Shown here piece after piece: positions 23,692 through 32,037 of a DNA stretch of 64,000 nucleotides (within the stretch, counting starts at the first letter, position 1; each line of letters starts with the position of its first letter). A program made the translations under genes and the position numbers. Origin of the DNA: CAZMLC01 sp964567125 (GTDB lineage: Bacteria; Verrucomicrobiota; Kiritimatiellia; RFP12; UBA1067); the NCBI GenBank assembly GCA_964567125.1, contig CAZMLC010000006.1:3236-67235 (forward strand), given 5' to 3'. The notes below the pieces were generated by a model that had not been told where the DNA came from, ran no database searches, and saw only the letters and a list, made by a program, of their open reading frames with translations.

Positions 23692-24837
23692 ATGAAGATC
23701 GTGATTGCCATGGATTCGTTCAAGGGCTGTTTGCCCTCGCGCGTGGCAGCCGATGCGGCTGCCACAGGAATACGGCGCGCCATGCCGTCGGCCACGCTCT
23801 GCTGCGTGCCCGTTGCCGATGGCGGCGAAGGCACGGTGGAGGCGCTGGTGCGCGGCACAGGCGGTCGCGTACAGACCTGCATCGCGCACGATCCGCGCAT
23901 GCGCCCGCTGACAGCACAGTATGGCATTCTCGGAGATGGCACAACCGCGGTGATCGAACTGGCTGACGCCGCCGGACTTCCACGCATCGAATCCGCGCTG
24001 CGCGATCCGCGTCAGACAACCACCTACGGAACCGGCGAGACTATCGCCGATGCGCTCCAGCGCGGCTGCACCTCCTTCATCATCGGCCTCGGCGGCAGTG
24101 CCACCAACGATGGCGGCATGGGACTGCTCGCGGCGCTGGGTGCTGTTTTCTACGACACTGCGGACACGCGGCTTGATCCGATCGGCGCGAATCTGATCCG
24201 CGTGGCGCGGATCGATCTTACTGCGCTCCATCCGCGTGCACGGCAGGCGCACTTCACCGTAGCCTGCGACGTAACCAATCCCCTCTTCGGGCCCATGGGC
24301 GCGGCGCACATCTTTGCGCGCCAGAAGGGCGCTGACGATGCCGCAATCGCGCAGCTCGATGACGGACTGCGCCACTACGCAGCCGTACTGGAGCGCACGA
24401 CCGGACGCGCCGTCGCGCAGCAGCCCGGCGCAGGTGCGGCAGGCGGCGTCGGCGCGGCGCTGCTCGCCTGCTTTGAGACCCAATTAAAATCCGGCATCGC
24501 CTGTGTGCTGGAGCAGATCCACTTCGATGCGCTGCTGGAGGGCGCTGATTGCGTTGTGACGGGAGAGGGCCGACTCGATGGTCAGTCGCTCATGGGCAAA
24601 GCACCGACCGGCATTGCGCGCGCTGCGGCGCAAAAGAACATCCCCGTGATTGCGCTGGCCGGCAGTGTGGCAGCCGACGCGGCTGCCACGCATGCGCAAC
24701 ACATCGATGCCTTCTTCTGCATTCAGCGCGAACCGGTTGAGGTTGCGCGCGCGATGGATCCGGATTACGCGGCGGCCGCGATTGCGTCCACCGCCGAAGA
24801 GATCGCGCGCCTCATTCAGCGTCTGCGCCCGGCGTAA
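23692..24837 (+). CDS. glxK: Glycerate kinase
   Basis: Phosphorylates D-glycerate (GarK/GlxK family, usually to 2-phosphoglycerate). The N-terminus MKIVIAMDSFKGCL, VPVADGGEGTVEAL, GLGGSATNDGGMG, DVTNPLFGP, PGAGAAGGVGAAL and VTGEGRLDGQSLMGKAP are family landmarks. About 381 residues, typical. ATG at 23692 chosen; an in-frame TTG six bases upstream is less likely. It holds two perfect copies of the dispersed palindrome, both encoding VAADAAAT: one near residue 18, in place of the conserved helix after the DSFKG motif, and one near residue 326. It converges on the VTT-domain gene with 7 bp between stops. Confidence 0.9.
   Translation: MKIVIAMDSFKGCLPSRVAADAAATGIRRAMPSATLCCVPVADGGEGTVEALVRGTGGRVQTCIAHDPRMRPLTAQYGILGDGTTAVIELADAAGLPRIESALRDPRQTTTYGTGETIADALQRGCTSFIIGLGGSATNDGGMGLLAALGAVFYDTADTRLDPIGANLIRVARIDLTALHPRARQAHFTVACDVTNPLFGPMGAAHIFARQKGADDAAIAQLDDGLRHYAAVLERTTGRAVAQQPGAGAAGGVGAALLACFETQLKSGIACVLEQIHFDALLEGADCVVTGEGRLDGQSLMGKAPTGIARAAAQKNIPVIALAGSVAADAAATHAQHIDAFFCIQREPVEVARAMDPDYAAAAIASTAEEIARLIQRLRPA
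23743..23765. repeat. 23-bp palindrome copy 6 (glycerate kinase, N-terminal)
   Basis: Perfect arms GTGGCAGCC / GGCTGCCAC with loop GATGC, read in frame as VAADAAAT. Confidence 0.85.
24667..24689. repeat. 23-bp palindrome copy 7 (glycerate kinase, C-terminal)
   Basis: Perfect arms GTGGCAGCC / GGCTGCCAC with loop GACGC, read in frame as VAADAAAT. It differs from copy 6 at one loop base. Confidence 0.85.
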
Positions 24838-24844
24838 CGCGCAT

Positions 24845-25486
24845 TCACACAACGTGCCGTTTCTCAAAGCGACGCATAGCGAGTAACAGCAGCGCTGAAA
24901 CGCCCATGGCCGCGAGGAAGGCAAGCACAAACGAATCGCTCACGTTGCCCCAGCATCCGAGTGCGGCATAGACGATCGAGACCACCGCATTGCCCACCGT
25001 GGCTATGCCGAGCGCGGAGCGCGCAGGATGGCGCACAAAACCGGCAAAGAGGATCGAGGTCTCCGCGAGCATCGGCACAGGCCGCAAGGCCAGCAGCACC
25101 CAGATACCGTAGCGCTGATAGAGCTGTGCAACGACAGCGGCATCGTGCTCGCCCATGACGCGACGCGCTGAGCGTGCGGCCGCATACCCCAGTGAATATC
25201 CGCAGAGCGTGCTTACCGTCATGCCGAGCAACGAAGCCAGCGCGCCATTCCAGAAGCCCAGCGCGAGTCCGCAGGCGACACTCGCAAGGCTGGAGGGAAT
25301 GGGCAACACGATGTCCGAGGCGAGCAAGGCGACGAGCAGCGCCGCGGAAAGCCAGGGACGCGCCTGCGCCTGAGCAATGATCTGCTGCGTCCAACCATCG
25401 ATGGCCGGCGCCCAGAGCCAGAAGGTCAGGCCGATAATACCCAACACGGCAAACAGAAGGCAGACACTACGAAAAGAGATGCGCAT
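24845..25486 (-). CDS. VTT-domain (TVP38/TMEM64 or DedA-like) membrane protein
   Basis: The product is 213 residues with about five to six hydrophobic segments. The central region has the VTT signature: ASDIVLPIPSSLASVACGLALG, then SLLGMTVSTLCGYSLGY, then a reentrant-like LLALRPVPMLAETSILFAGF. Members are membrane proteins implicated in lipid scrambling and envelope homeostasis. It starts 3 bp after the upp stop, so the two are co-transcribed. Substrate unknown. Confidence 0.82.
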   Translation of the reverse strand: MRISFRSVCLLFAVLGIIGLTFWLWAPAIDGWTQQIIAQAQARPWLSAALLVALLASDIVLPIPSSLASVACGLALGFWNGALASLLGMTVSTLCGYSLGYAAARSARRVMGEHDAAVVAQLYQRYGIWVLLALRPVPMLAETSILFAGFVRHPARSALGIATVGNAVVSIVYAALGCWGNVSDSFVLAFLAAMGVSALLLLAMRRFEKRHVV

Positions 25487-25489
25487 GGA

Positions 25490-26110
25490 TTAAAGCGTAC
25501 CGAAGATGCGATCTCCGGCATCGCCGAGACCTGGGTAAATGAAATAATTCGCGGTCAATTTTTCATCGCACGCCGCGGTATAGATGGCCACCTCGGGATG
25601 CGCGCGTTCAACACACGCGACGCCTTCCGGGGCTGCGAGCAGCGTGACCAGCACGCACGTCTTCGCGCCCGCCTGTTTTAAAATTGAAAGCGCTTCGCAC
25701 AGCGAACCGCCCGTGGCCAGCATGGGGTCGAGAACGAAGACCGTCGTCGCATCATTCACGGGCGGAATGTTTTTATAATAGGTGACCGGCGCGGCGGTCT
25801 TTTCATCGCGCTTGATACCGATGAAGCCAACCGTGGCATCCGGGACGAGGAGCTGCGCAGTTGCAAGGAAGCCGAGCCCTGCGCGCAAGACGGGAACAAA
25901 CATCACGCGATCCGCAAGCTGATATCCCTGCGTGGCGGCGAGCGGCGTCTCAATGGGAGCCGGTTTCACCGCAAGCGTTTTCAGTGCCTCAGCGAGCAGG
26001 AAGAACGAAATACGATTCATGGCATCGCGGAACATGCGGACCGTAGTCTCACGATTGCGCAGCACAGCGAGTTCATGTTTGACACACGGATGTTCGACGA
26101 TCTGCAACAT
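25490..26110 (-). CDS. upp: Uracil phosphoribosyltransferase
   Basis: Salvages uracil to UMP using PRPP. Hallmarks in the 206-residue product are the N-terminal HPCVKHELAVLRNRETT, FVPVLRAGLGF, FIGIKRDEKT, the PRPP loop VLDPMLATGGSL, and the C-terminal YPGLGDAGDRIFGT uracil-binding region. It is separated from the upstream HU gene by a terminator. Confidence 0.96.
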   Translation of the reverse strand: MLQIVEHPCVKHELAVLRNRETTVRMFRDAMNRISFFLLAEALKTLAVKPAPIETPLAATQGYQLADRVMFVPVLRAGLGFLATAQLLVPDATVGFIGIKRDEKTAAPVTYYKNIPPVNDATTVFVLDPMLATGGSLCEALSILKQAGAKTCVLVTLLAAPEGVACVERAHPEVAIYTAACDEKLTANYFIYPGLGDAGDRIFGTL

Positions 26111-26132
26111 ACTCTTTCCTCGAATAAAAAAA

Positions 26133-26159
26133 GGCGGATGCCCTTTGCAGGACTCCGCC
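26133..26159 (-). terminator. Rho-independent terminator after the HU gene
   Basis: Stem GGCGGA / TCCGCC with a T-run on the minus strand (seven A on the plus strand at 26126-26132), 23 bp past the HU stop and just before upp. Confidence 0.75.
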
Positions 26160-26182
26160 TCACATGAGAAACGTCGCTCGAA

Positions 26183-26479
26183 TTAAGCGAGAACGGCGTC
26201 CTTCGCTGCCTTAGCCAAGCGGAACTTTGCAACTGTCTTTGCAGGGATGACCATTGCTTCGCCAGTCTTCGGATTGCGGCCTGTGCGCTTTGCGCGTTTG
26301 ACCTTAATCAGCTTACCAAGACCCGGAAGCATGATGCCCTTCTTGTCCTTTGCACCTTCATACGCAATCTTGAGCAATTCATCATAGACCAAAACAGCCT
26401 GCTTCTTGGTGATTTCCCCAGCAGCAGCGATTGCTACGAGAATTTCGCTTTTCGTCTTAGGTGTACTCTTCTTCGCCAT
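26183..26479 (-). CDS. HU-family DNA-binding protein
   Basis: A histone-like nucleoid protein of 98 residues, expected to act as a dimer that bends DNA. It begins MAKKSTPKTKSEILVAIA, followed by the HU helical pair. The DNA-binding arm region is RAKRTGRNPKTGEAMVIPAK, and it ends VAKFRLAKAAKDAVLA. AAGGAG lies 8 nt before the ATG at 26479; the frame extends upstream but without support. It stands alone with its own terminator and a palindromic leader. Confidence 0.93.
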   Translation of the reverse strand: MAKKSTPKTKSEILVAIAAAGEITKKQAVLVYDELLKIAYEGAKDKKGIMLPGLGKLIKVKRAKRTGRNPKTGEAMVIPAKTVAKFRLAKAAKDAVLA

Positions 26480-26500
26480 GGCAATAACTCCTTTTTGTTT

Positions 26501-26522
26501 ACATGGATTATTTACTCCATGT
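26501..26522. promoter_or_regulatory. Inverted repeat in the HU leader
   Basis: ACATGGA (26501-26507) and TCCATGT (26516-26522) form a 7-bp inverted repeat with an 8-nt AT-rich spacer, 21 bp upstream of the HU start codon. It could be an operator or an mRNA hairpin; which one cannot be told from sequence. Confidence 0.4.
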
Positions 26523-26589
26523 GTTGTCAGTAAAATACCCCTATTTGTAAAAGGAATCAATAGCAAAACTTAAAAAAATCCAAGTTTTT

Positions 26590-28629
26590 TTACGTTTTTT
26601 TATTTTCGCGGCAGGCCTGTAAAACGATTCCCGTGCGACACGGTAAATAAACTTTTATGATGTGACACAATTCGCTGCCACGCTGTTCTTCGAGACGGAC
26701 GAAACGTTGGTTTGCTGCGATCCGATTCTGTCCGCCGAAACAGGTGTCGTCCGTGCTCAGCACCAATTCGTATTCATTGGCCGGTGGCACAACAATCGGG
26801 AAATCAACCGCCGAGCGGCTGTTGTGAAAATTAAAGGCGATGACCAGCGAACCGCGCTCAAAGACGAGAATCTTTTCATCGTTGGAACAGAGCAAGCGCC
26901 GGGGCTTGGTATGTTCTAACGCGCGTGCCTGCGTAAAGGTCTTCAGCAGCGCGGCATCGAAATCCGCTAAGCACGAATAGAGCAGGTCAGGGTTATCGCG
27001 CAATGACCATTGACGGCGCGCATACTGATACGAGAAGCCATTGCCTTCGCGCGGGAAATCGATCCACTCCGGATGCCCGAACTCGTTGCCCATGAAATTG
27101 AGATAGGCGTGGCCGCAGGCGGCGAGCGTAGCCAGACGCGCAAGCTTATGCAGGGCCACACCGCGCTCAGTCGCGAGGTTCTGCGTATAGCGCGACATCG
27201 CATCGTAGATCGACGCATCGACCAGCTGGAAGAAGAGCGTCTTACCGCCGACGAGCGCCTGGTCGTGGCTCTCCACATAATTCACGGTCTGCTCATCTTG
27301 ACGGCGATTGGTCAATTCATGCCAGAGGTAGCAGATATTCCAATCCTCGTCGCGCACATCGCGCACTAGGCGGAACCAGCATTCTGGCACACCCATAGCC
27401 ATGCGGTAGTCAAAACCGGCGCCGCAATCCTCGACTGGCGCCGCGATCCCCGGCATACCGCTGACATCTTCCGCGATCGTGATGGCGTCCGGGCGTACAG
27501 CGTGGATCACGCGATTCGCCAGATTGCAATAAATCCAGGCGGCTTCATCGACGGTCGCATCGAAATACTGGCTATAGTCAACAAAGTCCACGCCCAGGCC
27601 GTGATGCAGGTAGAGCATGCTGGTGACACCGTCGAAACGGAAACCATCAAAGCGGAATTCATCGAGCCAATAGCGGCAATTCGAAAGCAGGAAGTGCAGC
27701 ACATCGGTCTTGCTGTAATCAAAGCAGCGTGAATCCCACGCCTCATGCCAGCCGCGGAATCCGTCGTGAAAATATTGATACGCGCTACCATCGAACAAAG
27801 AGAGGCCGTCGCGCTCATTCTTGACCGCATGCGAGTGCACGATATCCATGATCACGGCAATACCCAGACCATGCGCGGCATCGACCAGCTGTTTCAATTC
27901 CTCGGGTGTACCGAAGCGCGAAGAGCAGGCGAAGAAACTCGAGACGTGATAGCCAAACGATCCATAATAAGGATGCTCCATAATCGCCATCAGCTGGATC
28001 GTATTGTACCCACCCGCAGCGATGCGGGGTAATGTCTTTTCGCGGAACTCGGTATAGGAACCAACCCGGGGCTCCTCCTGCGCCATGCCCACGTGCGCCT
28101 CGTAAATCAGCGGCACGCGCTCAGGCACGCGGAAATCATGCTTCCACGGATAGGCGGGCACATCCCAGACCTGCGCGGAGAAAAGGCCTGTCGTCGCATC
28201 CTGGACCACGCGGCGCGCATAGGCGGGAATGCGTTCCCCGCAACCTCCATTCCATGCCACCTCAAGACGATAGTACTGTCCATGCTTCAGCGCATGCAGC
28301 GGCAACACGCGTTCCCATACATCGCGTCCGGGCAGGCGTTGCAGCTGAAAGGCCTCCTCCTTCTTCCAACCGGAGAAATCACCGACCAGCCAGATCGCGG
28401 TTGCATTCGGTGCCCACTCGCGAAAGACCCACTGATCTATTTGCTTATGCAGGCCATAGTACTCGTGCGCACAGGCGAATTCAGCGAGTGATCCCGGATG
28501 TGATGCGAAACGTTGCGCGGCCTGTTCAGCAGCCTGAGCTCGTTGGTGAATATACTCCGCGTAAGGGGCCAAATACGGATCATCCAGCACGTGCGCACGT
28601 TTCGCATGCAAAACCATTTTACACCTCAC
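26590..28629 (-). CDS. glgB: 1,4-alpha-glucan branching enzyme, eukaryote-type (GH13_8-like)
   Basis: Introduces alpha-1,6 branches into glycogen. An N-terminal CBM48 region (REWAPNATAIWLVGDFSGW) precedes the GH13 barrel. Catalytic residues appear in FRFDGVTSM (nucleophile Asp), ITIAEDVSG (acid/base Glu) and VESHDQA. The run YNTIQLMAIMEHPYYGSFGYHVSSFFA followed by FGTPEELKQLVDAAHGLG is the pattern of the animal/plant/fungal-type enzyme, also found in some Bacteroidetes and Verrucomicrobia, rather than of the E. coli type. 679 residues. The ATG overlaps the glgA stop (ATGA), so synthesis and branching are coupled. Confidence 0.93.
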   Translation of the reverse strand: MRCKMVLHAKRAHVLDDPYLAPYAEYIHQRAQAAEQAAQRFASHPGSLAEFACAHEYYGLHKQIDQWVFREWAPNATAIWLVGDFSGWKKEEAFQLQRLPGRDVWERVLPLHALKHGQYYRLEVAWNGGCGERIPAYARRVVQDATTGLFSAQVWDVPAYPWKHDFRVPERVPLIYEAHVGMAQEEPRVGSYTEFREKTLPRIAAGGYNTIQLMAIMEHPYYGSFGYHVSSFFACSSRFGTPEELKQLVDAAHGLGIAVIMDIVHSHAVKNERDGLSLFDGSAYQYFHDGFRGWHEAWDSRCFDYSKTDVLHFLLSNCRYWLDEFRFDGFRFDGVTSMLYLHHGLGVDFVDYSQYFDATVDEAAWIYCNLANRVIHAVRPDAITIAEDVSGMPGIAAPVEDCGAGFDYRMAMGVPECWFRLVRDVRDEDWNICYLWHELTNRRQDEQTVNYVESHDQALVGGKTLFFQLVDASIYDAMSRYTQNLATERGVALHKLARLATLAACGHAYLNFMGNEFGHPEWIDFPREGNGFSYQYARRQWSLRDNPDLLYSCLADFDAALLKTFTQARALEHTKPRRLLCSNDEKILVFERGSLVIAFNFHNSRSAVDFPIVVPPANEYELVLSTDDTCFGGQNRIAANQRFVRLEEQRGSELCHIIKVYLPCRTGIVLQACRENKKT

Positions 28630-30194
28630 TTTCCATCGTTTGGGGATTTCTCATCGCCAGCATGGAAACTTCTCACCAAAGGGCGGTGCAACATTTTTTC
28701 ATAGATATCAATATACGCCTGCGCACAGACTTCATGCGTAAACCGTTCGCGGCCCTCCTGCATGATCCGTGAAATCTGCGCTTCGCGCACCTCCGCAGGC
28801 CGCTGGTAGAACGCCATCGCTTGATCCATGGCCCATTCCAGCCCGCGGCTGTCATAGACGTTAAAGGTGAAGCCATTACCGGTACTGTTCTCCAGGTTCA
28901 GATGCTCGACGGTATCGTGCAGCCCTCCGGTGTCGTGCACGACAGGCAGCGAACCATAGAGCTGGCCGACCATCTGCGGCAGGCCGCACGGCTCAAAGAG
29001 CGAAGGCACCAACGTGAAATCCGAAGCCGCGAAACCAAGCTTCGAAAGCCCTTGATGAAAATCGCACACCGCCAGGCGACCATAGAGTTCATGGAATTTC
29101 AGGATGTCGTAAAATGGCTTCTGATACGCACCGTTCGCCACGACCGCGACCTGCGCGTGCTGCTTCCAATAACGCGCCAGAAAACGATAGAGCATATCCG
29201 TCAACAGCTGCGGCCCCTTCTGCGCAGGATCAAGGCGTGATGGCCAGAAGAAGATCGGCGCATCGGGATTCTCTTCCAGTCCTACCTTGCGCTGGAAAGA
29301 GACTTTGTTCAGCCGCTTGGCTTCGCGATGCGTCGCCGCGGTATAGCGCACTTTGATCAGCGGATCAGTAGCGGGGTCATCCGTGGCATCCGGCGCATTC
29401 AGAATACCGACCGCGCACTCGGCCTTGCATTTATTGCGGATCTCCTGACGCAACTCGCCGGGAATGAAGTCATGCCAGCCATTGACAATTTCGCGCAGGA
29501 AGGTCGGACTCACCGTGTTGATATAATGTGCCGCAAAAACGCCGCTGGTCTGCATATCGACCAGATTGTCCGCACGCGACTCCTCGTAATTGATCGGCGG
29601 GCGCGAGTAATAGAGGTTGCTCCAGAATTCGGCTGCATCAATACCGGAATCCTCGATTTGCTCCAATGACAATTTATGCGTATGGATGTTGTGCACGGTA
29701 AAGAGGCAAGGAATGCCCATGCGGCGCGCAGCTGCGGGAATGAGACCGGTCATCCAGTCGTTACAGTGAATCAAATCCGGCTGCACCGTAGGAATAATGT
29801 TGTTGATCACCTCGCGCGAGAAGGCCAGGGCCAGTTTAGGATTTTCCTCCTGCGCATTGCTATAGACCGTGTCGCGATAGTAGAAACAGCGATCTTCCGC
29901 CAAGTGGATCCGGCTATCGGAAAGGCGGCTTTTATAGACGCGCAGCTCATCGCTGATCAACTGTCCCACATCCACATGAAACATCCGCCGATAATGCGGC
30001 AGCGCCACGTGAACATCGGCACCTGCATCGAAGAGCGCCGCAACTAGCGAGGCTGAGACATCCGCTAATCCGCCGGCCTTGGCCGTCAGATGGTTCGCCA
30101 TATTCCCCATACCTTGAGGCAGATAGGTGATTTCAGGCGTGACAATCAGAATCCGCGGACGGTCCCCCTTTTTTTTCATGGTCTTTTTTTTCAC
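28626..30194 (-). CDS. glgA: Glycogen synthase (GT5)
   Basis: Elongates alpha-1,4-glucan from ADP-glucose (or UDP-glucose). GT5 features are ILIVTPEITYLP at the N-terminus, the sugar-nucleotide motif KAGGLADVSASL (KTGGL in most relatives), IHCNDWMTGLIP, LFTVHNIHTHK, PSRLDPAQKGPQLL and the C-terminal LVPSLFEPCGLPQM with the conserved Glu. I prefer the GTG at 30194, which has GAGGAG 8 nt upstream; an ATG at 30179 is the alternative. The gene starts about 15 bp after a secreted coiled-coil gene and overlaps glgB, giving a three-gene transcript. Confidence 0.9.
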   Translation of the reverse strand: MKKKTMKKKGDRPRILIVTPEITYLPQGMGNMANHLTAKAGGLADVSASLVAALFDAGADVHVALPHYRRMFHVDVGQLISDELRVYKSRLSDSRIHLAEDRCFYYRDTVYSNAQEENPKLALAFSREVINNIIPTVQPDLIHCNDWMTGLIPAAARRMGIPCLFTVHNIHTHKLSLEQIEDSGIDAAEFWSNLYYSRPPINYEESRADNLVDMQTSGVFAAHYINTVSPTFLREIVNGWHDFIPGELRQEIRNKCKAECAVGILNAPDATDDPATDPLIKVRYTAATHREAKRLNKVSFQRKVGLEENPDAPIFFWPSRLDPAQKGPQLLTDMLYRFLARYWKQHAQVAVVANGAYQKPFYDILKFHELYGRLAVCDFHQGLSKLGFAASDFTLVPSLFEPCGLPQMVGQLYGSLPVVHDTGGLHDTVEHLNLENSTGNGFTFNVYDSRGLEWAMDQAMAFYQRPAEVREAQISRIMQEGRERFTHEVCAQAYIDIYEKMLHRPLVRSFHAGDEKSPNDGK

Positions 30195-30209
30195 AAGCAA
30201 AGCTCCTCA

Positions 30210-30638
30210 TTATTTTGCGGATGGTGCCGCAGGCACAACATCCTGAACGGTCCGCCGGGAGGTCCCCAGCGTACGTCTGAACGCCTCGGCCTTTTTATTG
30301 AGCGCCTCAAGCTCTTGCTTCATTTCATCGAGCTTCTTCTGTTTTTCCTGATTGGCGGGCAACGCTAAAACCGCTTTCTGAATATCCTCTTTGGCACGAA
30401 CCAGTTCCGCTTGCAAATCGCGATATTTTTTGCGCGCGGCCACAATCGCCTCGGACGTGGCGGATTCGTCCAACCACGCCTGCGCCAACGCCTGTTCCAC
30501 GTCGCTTTTCTGCAGAATCAGTTCCGCACGCCGACTCATCACGGCATTCACGGCTTCAGGCGTCTGCAGTACGGATTCACTCCATGCGGGAAGCATGCTG
30601 CTTATCACAAAAAAACAAATAATCCAGACTCTTTTCAC
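30210..30638 (-). CDS. Secreted coiled-coil protein
   Basis: The product is 142 residues. A signal peptide (MKRVWIICFFVISSMLPAWS) is followed by a nearly continuous helix with heptad character (about 25-120, rich in Ala, Glu, Lys, Gln). A Pro/Ala tail ends the chain. It resembles OmpH/Skp-type periplasmic helical proteins in composition, but I see no clear family signature. The start is GTG with AAGGA about 9 nt upstream. It lies directly upstream of glgA; a functional link with glycogen synthesis is not obvious. Confidence 0.7.
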   Translation of the reverse strand: MKRVWIICFFVISSMLPAWSESVLQTPEAVNAVMSRRAELILQKSDVEQALAQAWLDESATSEAIVAARKKYRDLQAELVRAKEDIQKAVLALPANQEKQKKLDEMKQELEALNKKAEAFRRTLGTSRRTVQDVVPAAPSAK

Positions 30639-30707
30639 GGCGTATATTCCTTCCTTAGGTCATTGTTTGCCAGTATACCCCAAACAACTGCTTAATGCAA
30701 TAATGAG

Positions 30708-30769
30708 GCGCGAAAAACAGCGGCGTCCGCGGACTCCGATCATAGCCGCCGCAAGCCCTGTTTTCGCGC
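30708..30769. other. Long intergenic hairpin
   Basis: Outer arms GCGCGAAAAACAG (30708-30720) and CTGTTTTCGCGC (30758-30769) pair over 12 bp with one bulged A. An inner CGGCG / CGCCG pair extends the structure. It sits between divergent promoters, where a terminator is not expected; a small RNA or the remnant of a repeat is possible. Confidence 0.4.
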
Positions 30770-30856
30770 AGCATCGATTATGACACGCCTGTCATCGAAA
30801 TCGGGCAAAAACAAACCGATTACCGCGAATAGTGCAGACGCGCGCTGACCAGGAGC

Positions 30857-30886
30857 TTGCGTGACCGCACTGAAATTATCTATACT
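30857..30886 (+). promoter_or_regulatory. Candidate promoter for the DUF4352-like gene
   Basis: TTGCGT (30857-30862) and TATACT (30881-30886) are separated by 18 bp, 26 bp before the ATG at 30913. GGGAG serves as a ribosome binding site. The -10 box is a five-of-six match. Confidence 0.45.
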
Positions 30887-30912
30887 CAGAGTATTTTAAG
30901 GGAGATTTTATC

Positions 30913-32028
30913 ATGAATATGCTTTATTTTGCGCCGCTTTTCATTGCCTGTGCGAGTGGATCGCTACCGACCCTATCCTGTTGTGCCGCGGAGCGTCACA
31001 TTACGGCGACCTTCATGATCCCCGAGCAAGTGATCAACACGAAAGAGGTTGGCGCATCTGCGTTTGCAACGCTAAACGATGGCGTCACGTTTAAAATTAC
31101 GACACCGGCTCGACCGGACTCCGTCAACGATTCGCGCTGGACGATTCTCTCGGTTACTTCAATGGGCGATACCATCAAATCCCAACATCCCAGACTTGAC
31201 GCTTTAACCACGCCCGGTCATTTTATTTTTGTCTGCTGCGCCGTTGAGAATCTCGCGGACGACGCGTCTGTCGTGCCGCCGATAGTTCTGATCGACAATA
31301 AAGACCGCCGGTTTTCCCCGCTTGAGCTGGGACGCGTACGACACTATCTCCCGAAGGATTACACGCCGATCCTGGTGGATCCGATCCAGCCGGGACTGAG
31401 CAAGAAAATCTGCGCTGTTTTTGAACTCCCTAAAGACAGTACGCCCGAAATGGTTGAGATTTATCCGCTGCGGCTGGCCGCGACTCCCAATCTGATTCTG
31501 GCGCGCAACCTTGCGGGAAAACGTGTGCGCGTCACGGGCGACGATCTCAACGACCTGCTGGCTACAACACCGGTGTCCCCGCAAAACGCCGTGCCGGAAA
31601 AACCCGCAACCGTTCTGCTCAAATGCACCCGCACGATCAACACCGAGACAACAATCAATCGGCATGTTAAATCGCGCACGCTGGGGTATAATGCGGAACT
31701 GAAACTTTCCGGACCGAAACAGAAAGAGATCACGCTCAAGGCTTATTTTATCGGTGAAAATCAACGCACCAAAATGGCGCTCGCCGACACGCAAGACAAG
31801 CTGGTGACCTTAGCTTCTGACAAAGCGCTGACCGTCACCATCACGTCTGCGCCGATCAATCAAAACGCCAACGTTCCGGAGAGCATCGAGTTGAAGGGCG
31901 TGATTATCCAAGTCTGGATCGATGGTGCGTTGCACACCGCCTATACCTCGCAGTACGCCTGGAAGAAATACGCCGAAATGCCCGATCTGCTTACGTGCCT
32001 GGAGTACGACCCTAAACGCAAGAAATAA
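30913..32028 (+). CDS. Secreted protein with DUF4352-like domain
   Basis: The product is 371 residues with a signal peptide (about 1-26, MNMLYFAPLFIACASGSLPT...CCA). Residues about 95-190 follow the DUF4352 immunoglobulin-like pattern: HFIFVCCAVENLADD, then IVLIDNKDRRFSPL, then PIQPGLSKKICAVFELPK. The C-terminal half is a second beta-rich region (VLLKCTRTINTETTINRHV, ELKLSGPKQKEITLKAYFIG) that I do not recognise. Probably periplasmic or surface-associated. It converges on the M24 peptidase gene with 9 bp between stops. Confidence 0.7.
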   Translation: MNMLYFAPLFIACASGSLPTLSCCAAERHITATFMIPEQVINTKEVGASAFATLNDGVTFKITTPARPDSVNDSRWTILSVTSMGDTIKSQHPRLDALTTPGHFIFVCCAVENLADDASVVPPIVLIDNKDRRFSPLELGRVRHYLPKDYTPILVDPIQPGLSKKICAVFELPKDSTPEMVEIYPLRLAATPNLILARNLAGKRVRVTGDDLNDLLATTPVSPQNAVPEKPATVLLKCTRTINTETTINRHVKSRTLGYNAELKLSGPKQKEITLKAYFIGENQRTKMALADTQDKLVTLASDKALTVTITSAPINQNANVPESIELKGVIIQVWIDGALHTAYTSQYAWKKYAEMPDLLTCLEYDPKRKK

Positions 32029-32037
32029 GCGACGCGC

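Larger units (their letters stand above)
30639..30912. other. Divergent intergenic region with large hairpin
   Basis: 274 bp between the minus-strand coiled-coil gene and the plus-strand DUF4352-like gene. It holds a long imperfect hairpin (30708-30769) and a promoter candidate for the plus-strand gene (both listed separately). Confidence 0.5.
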
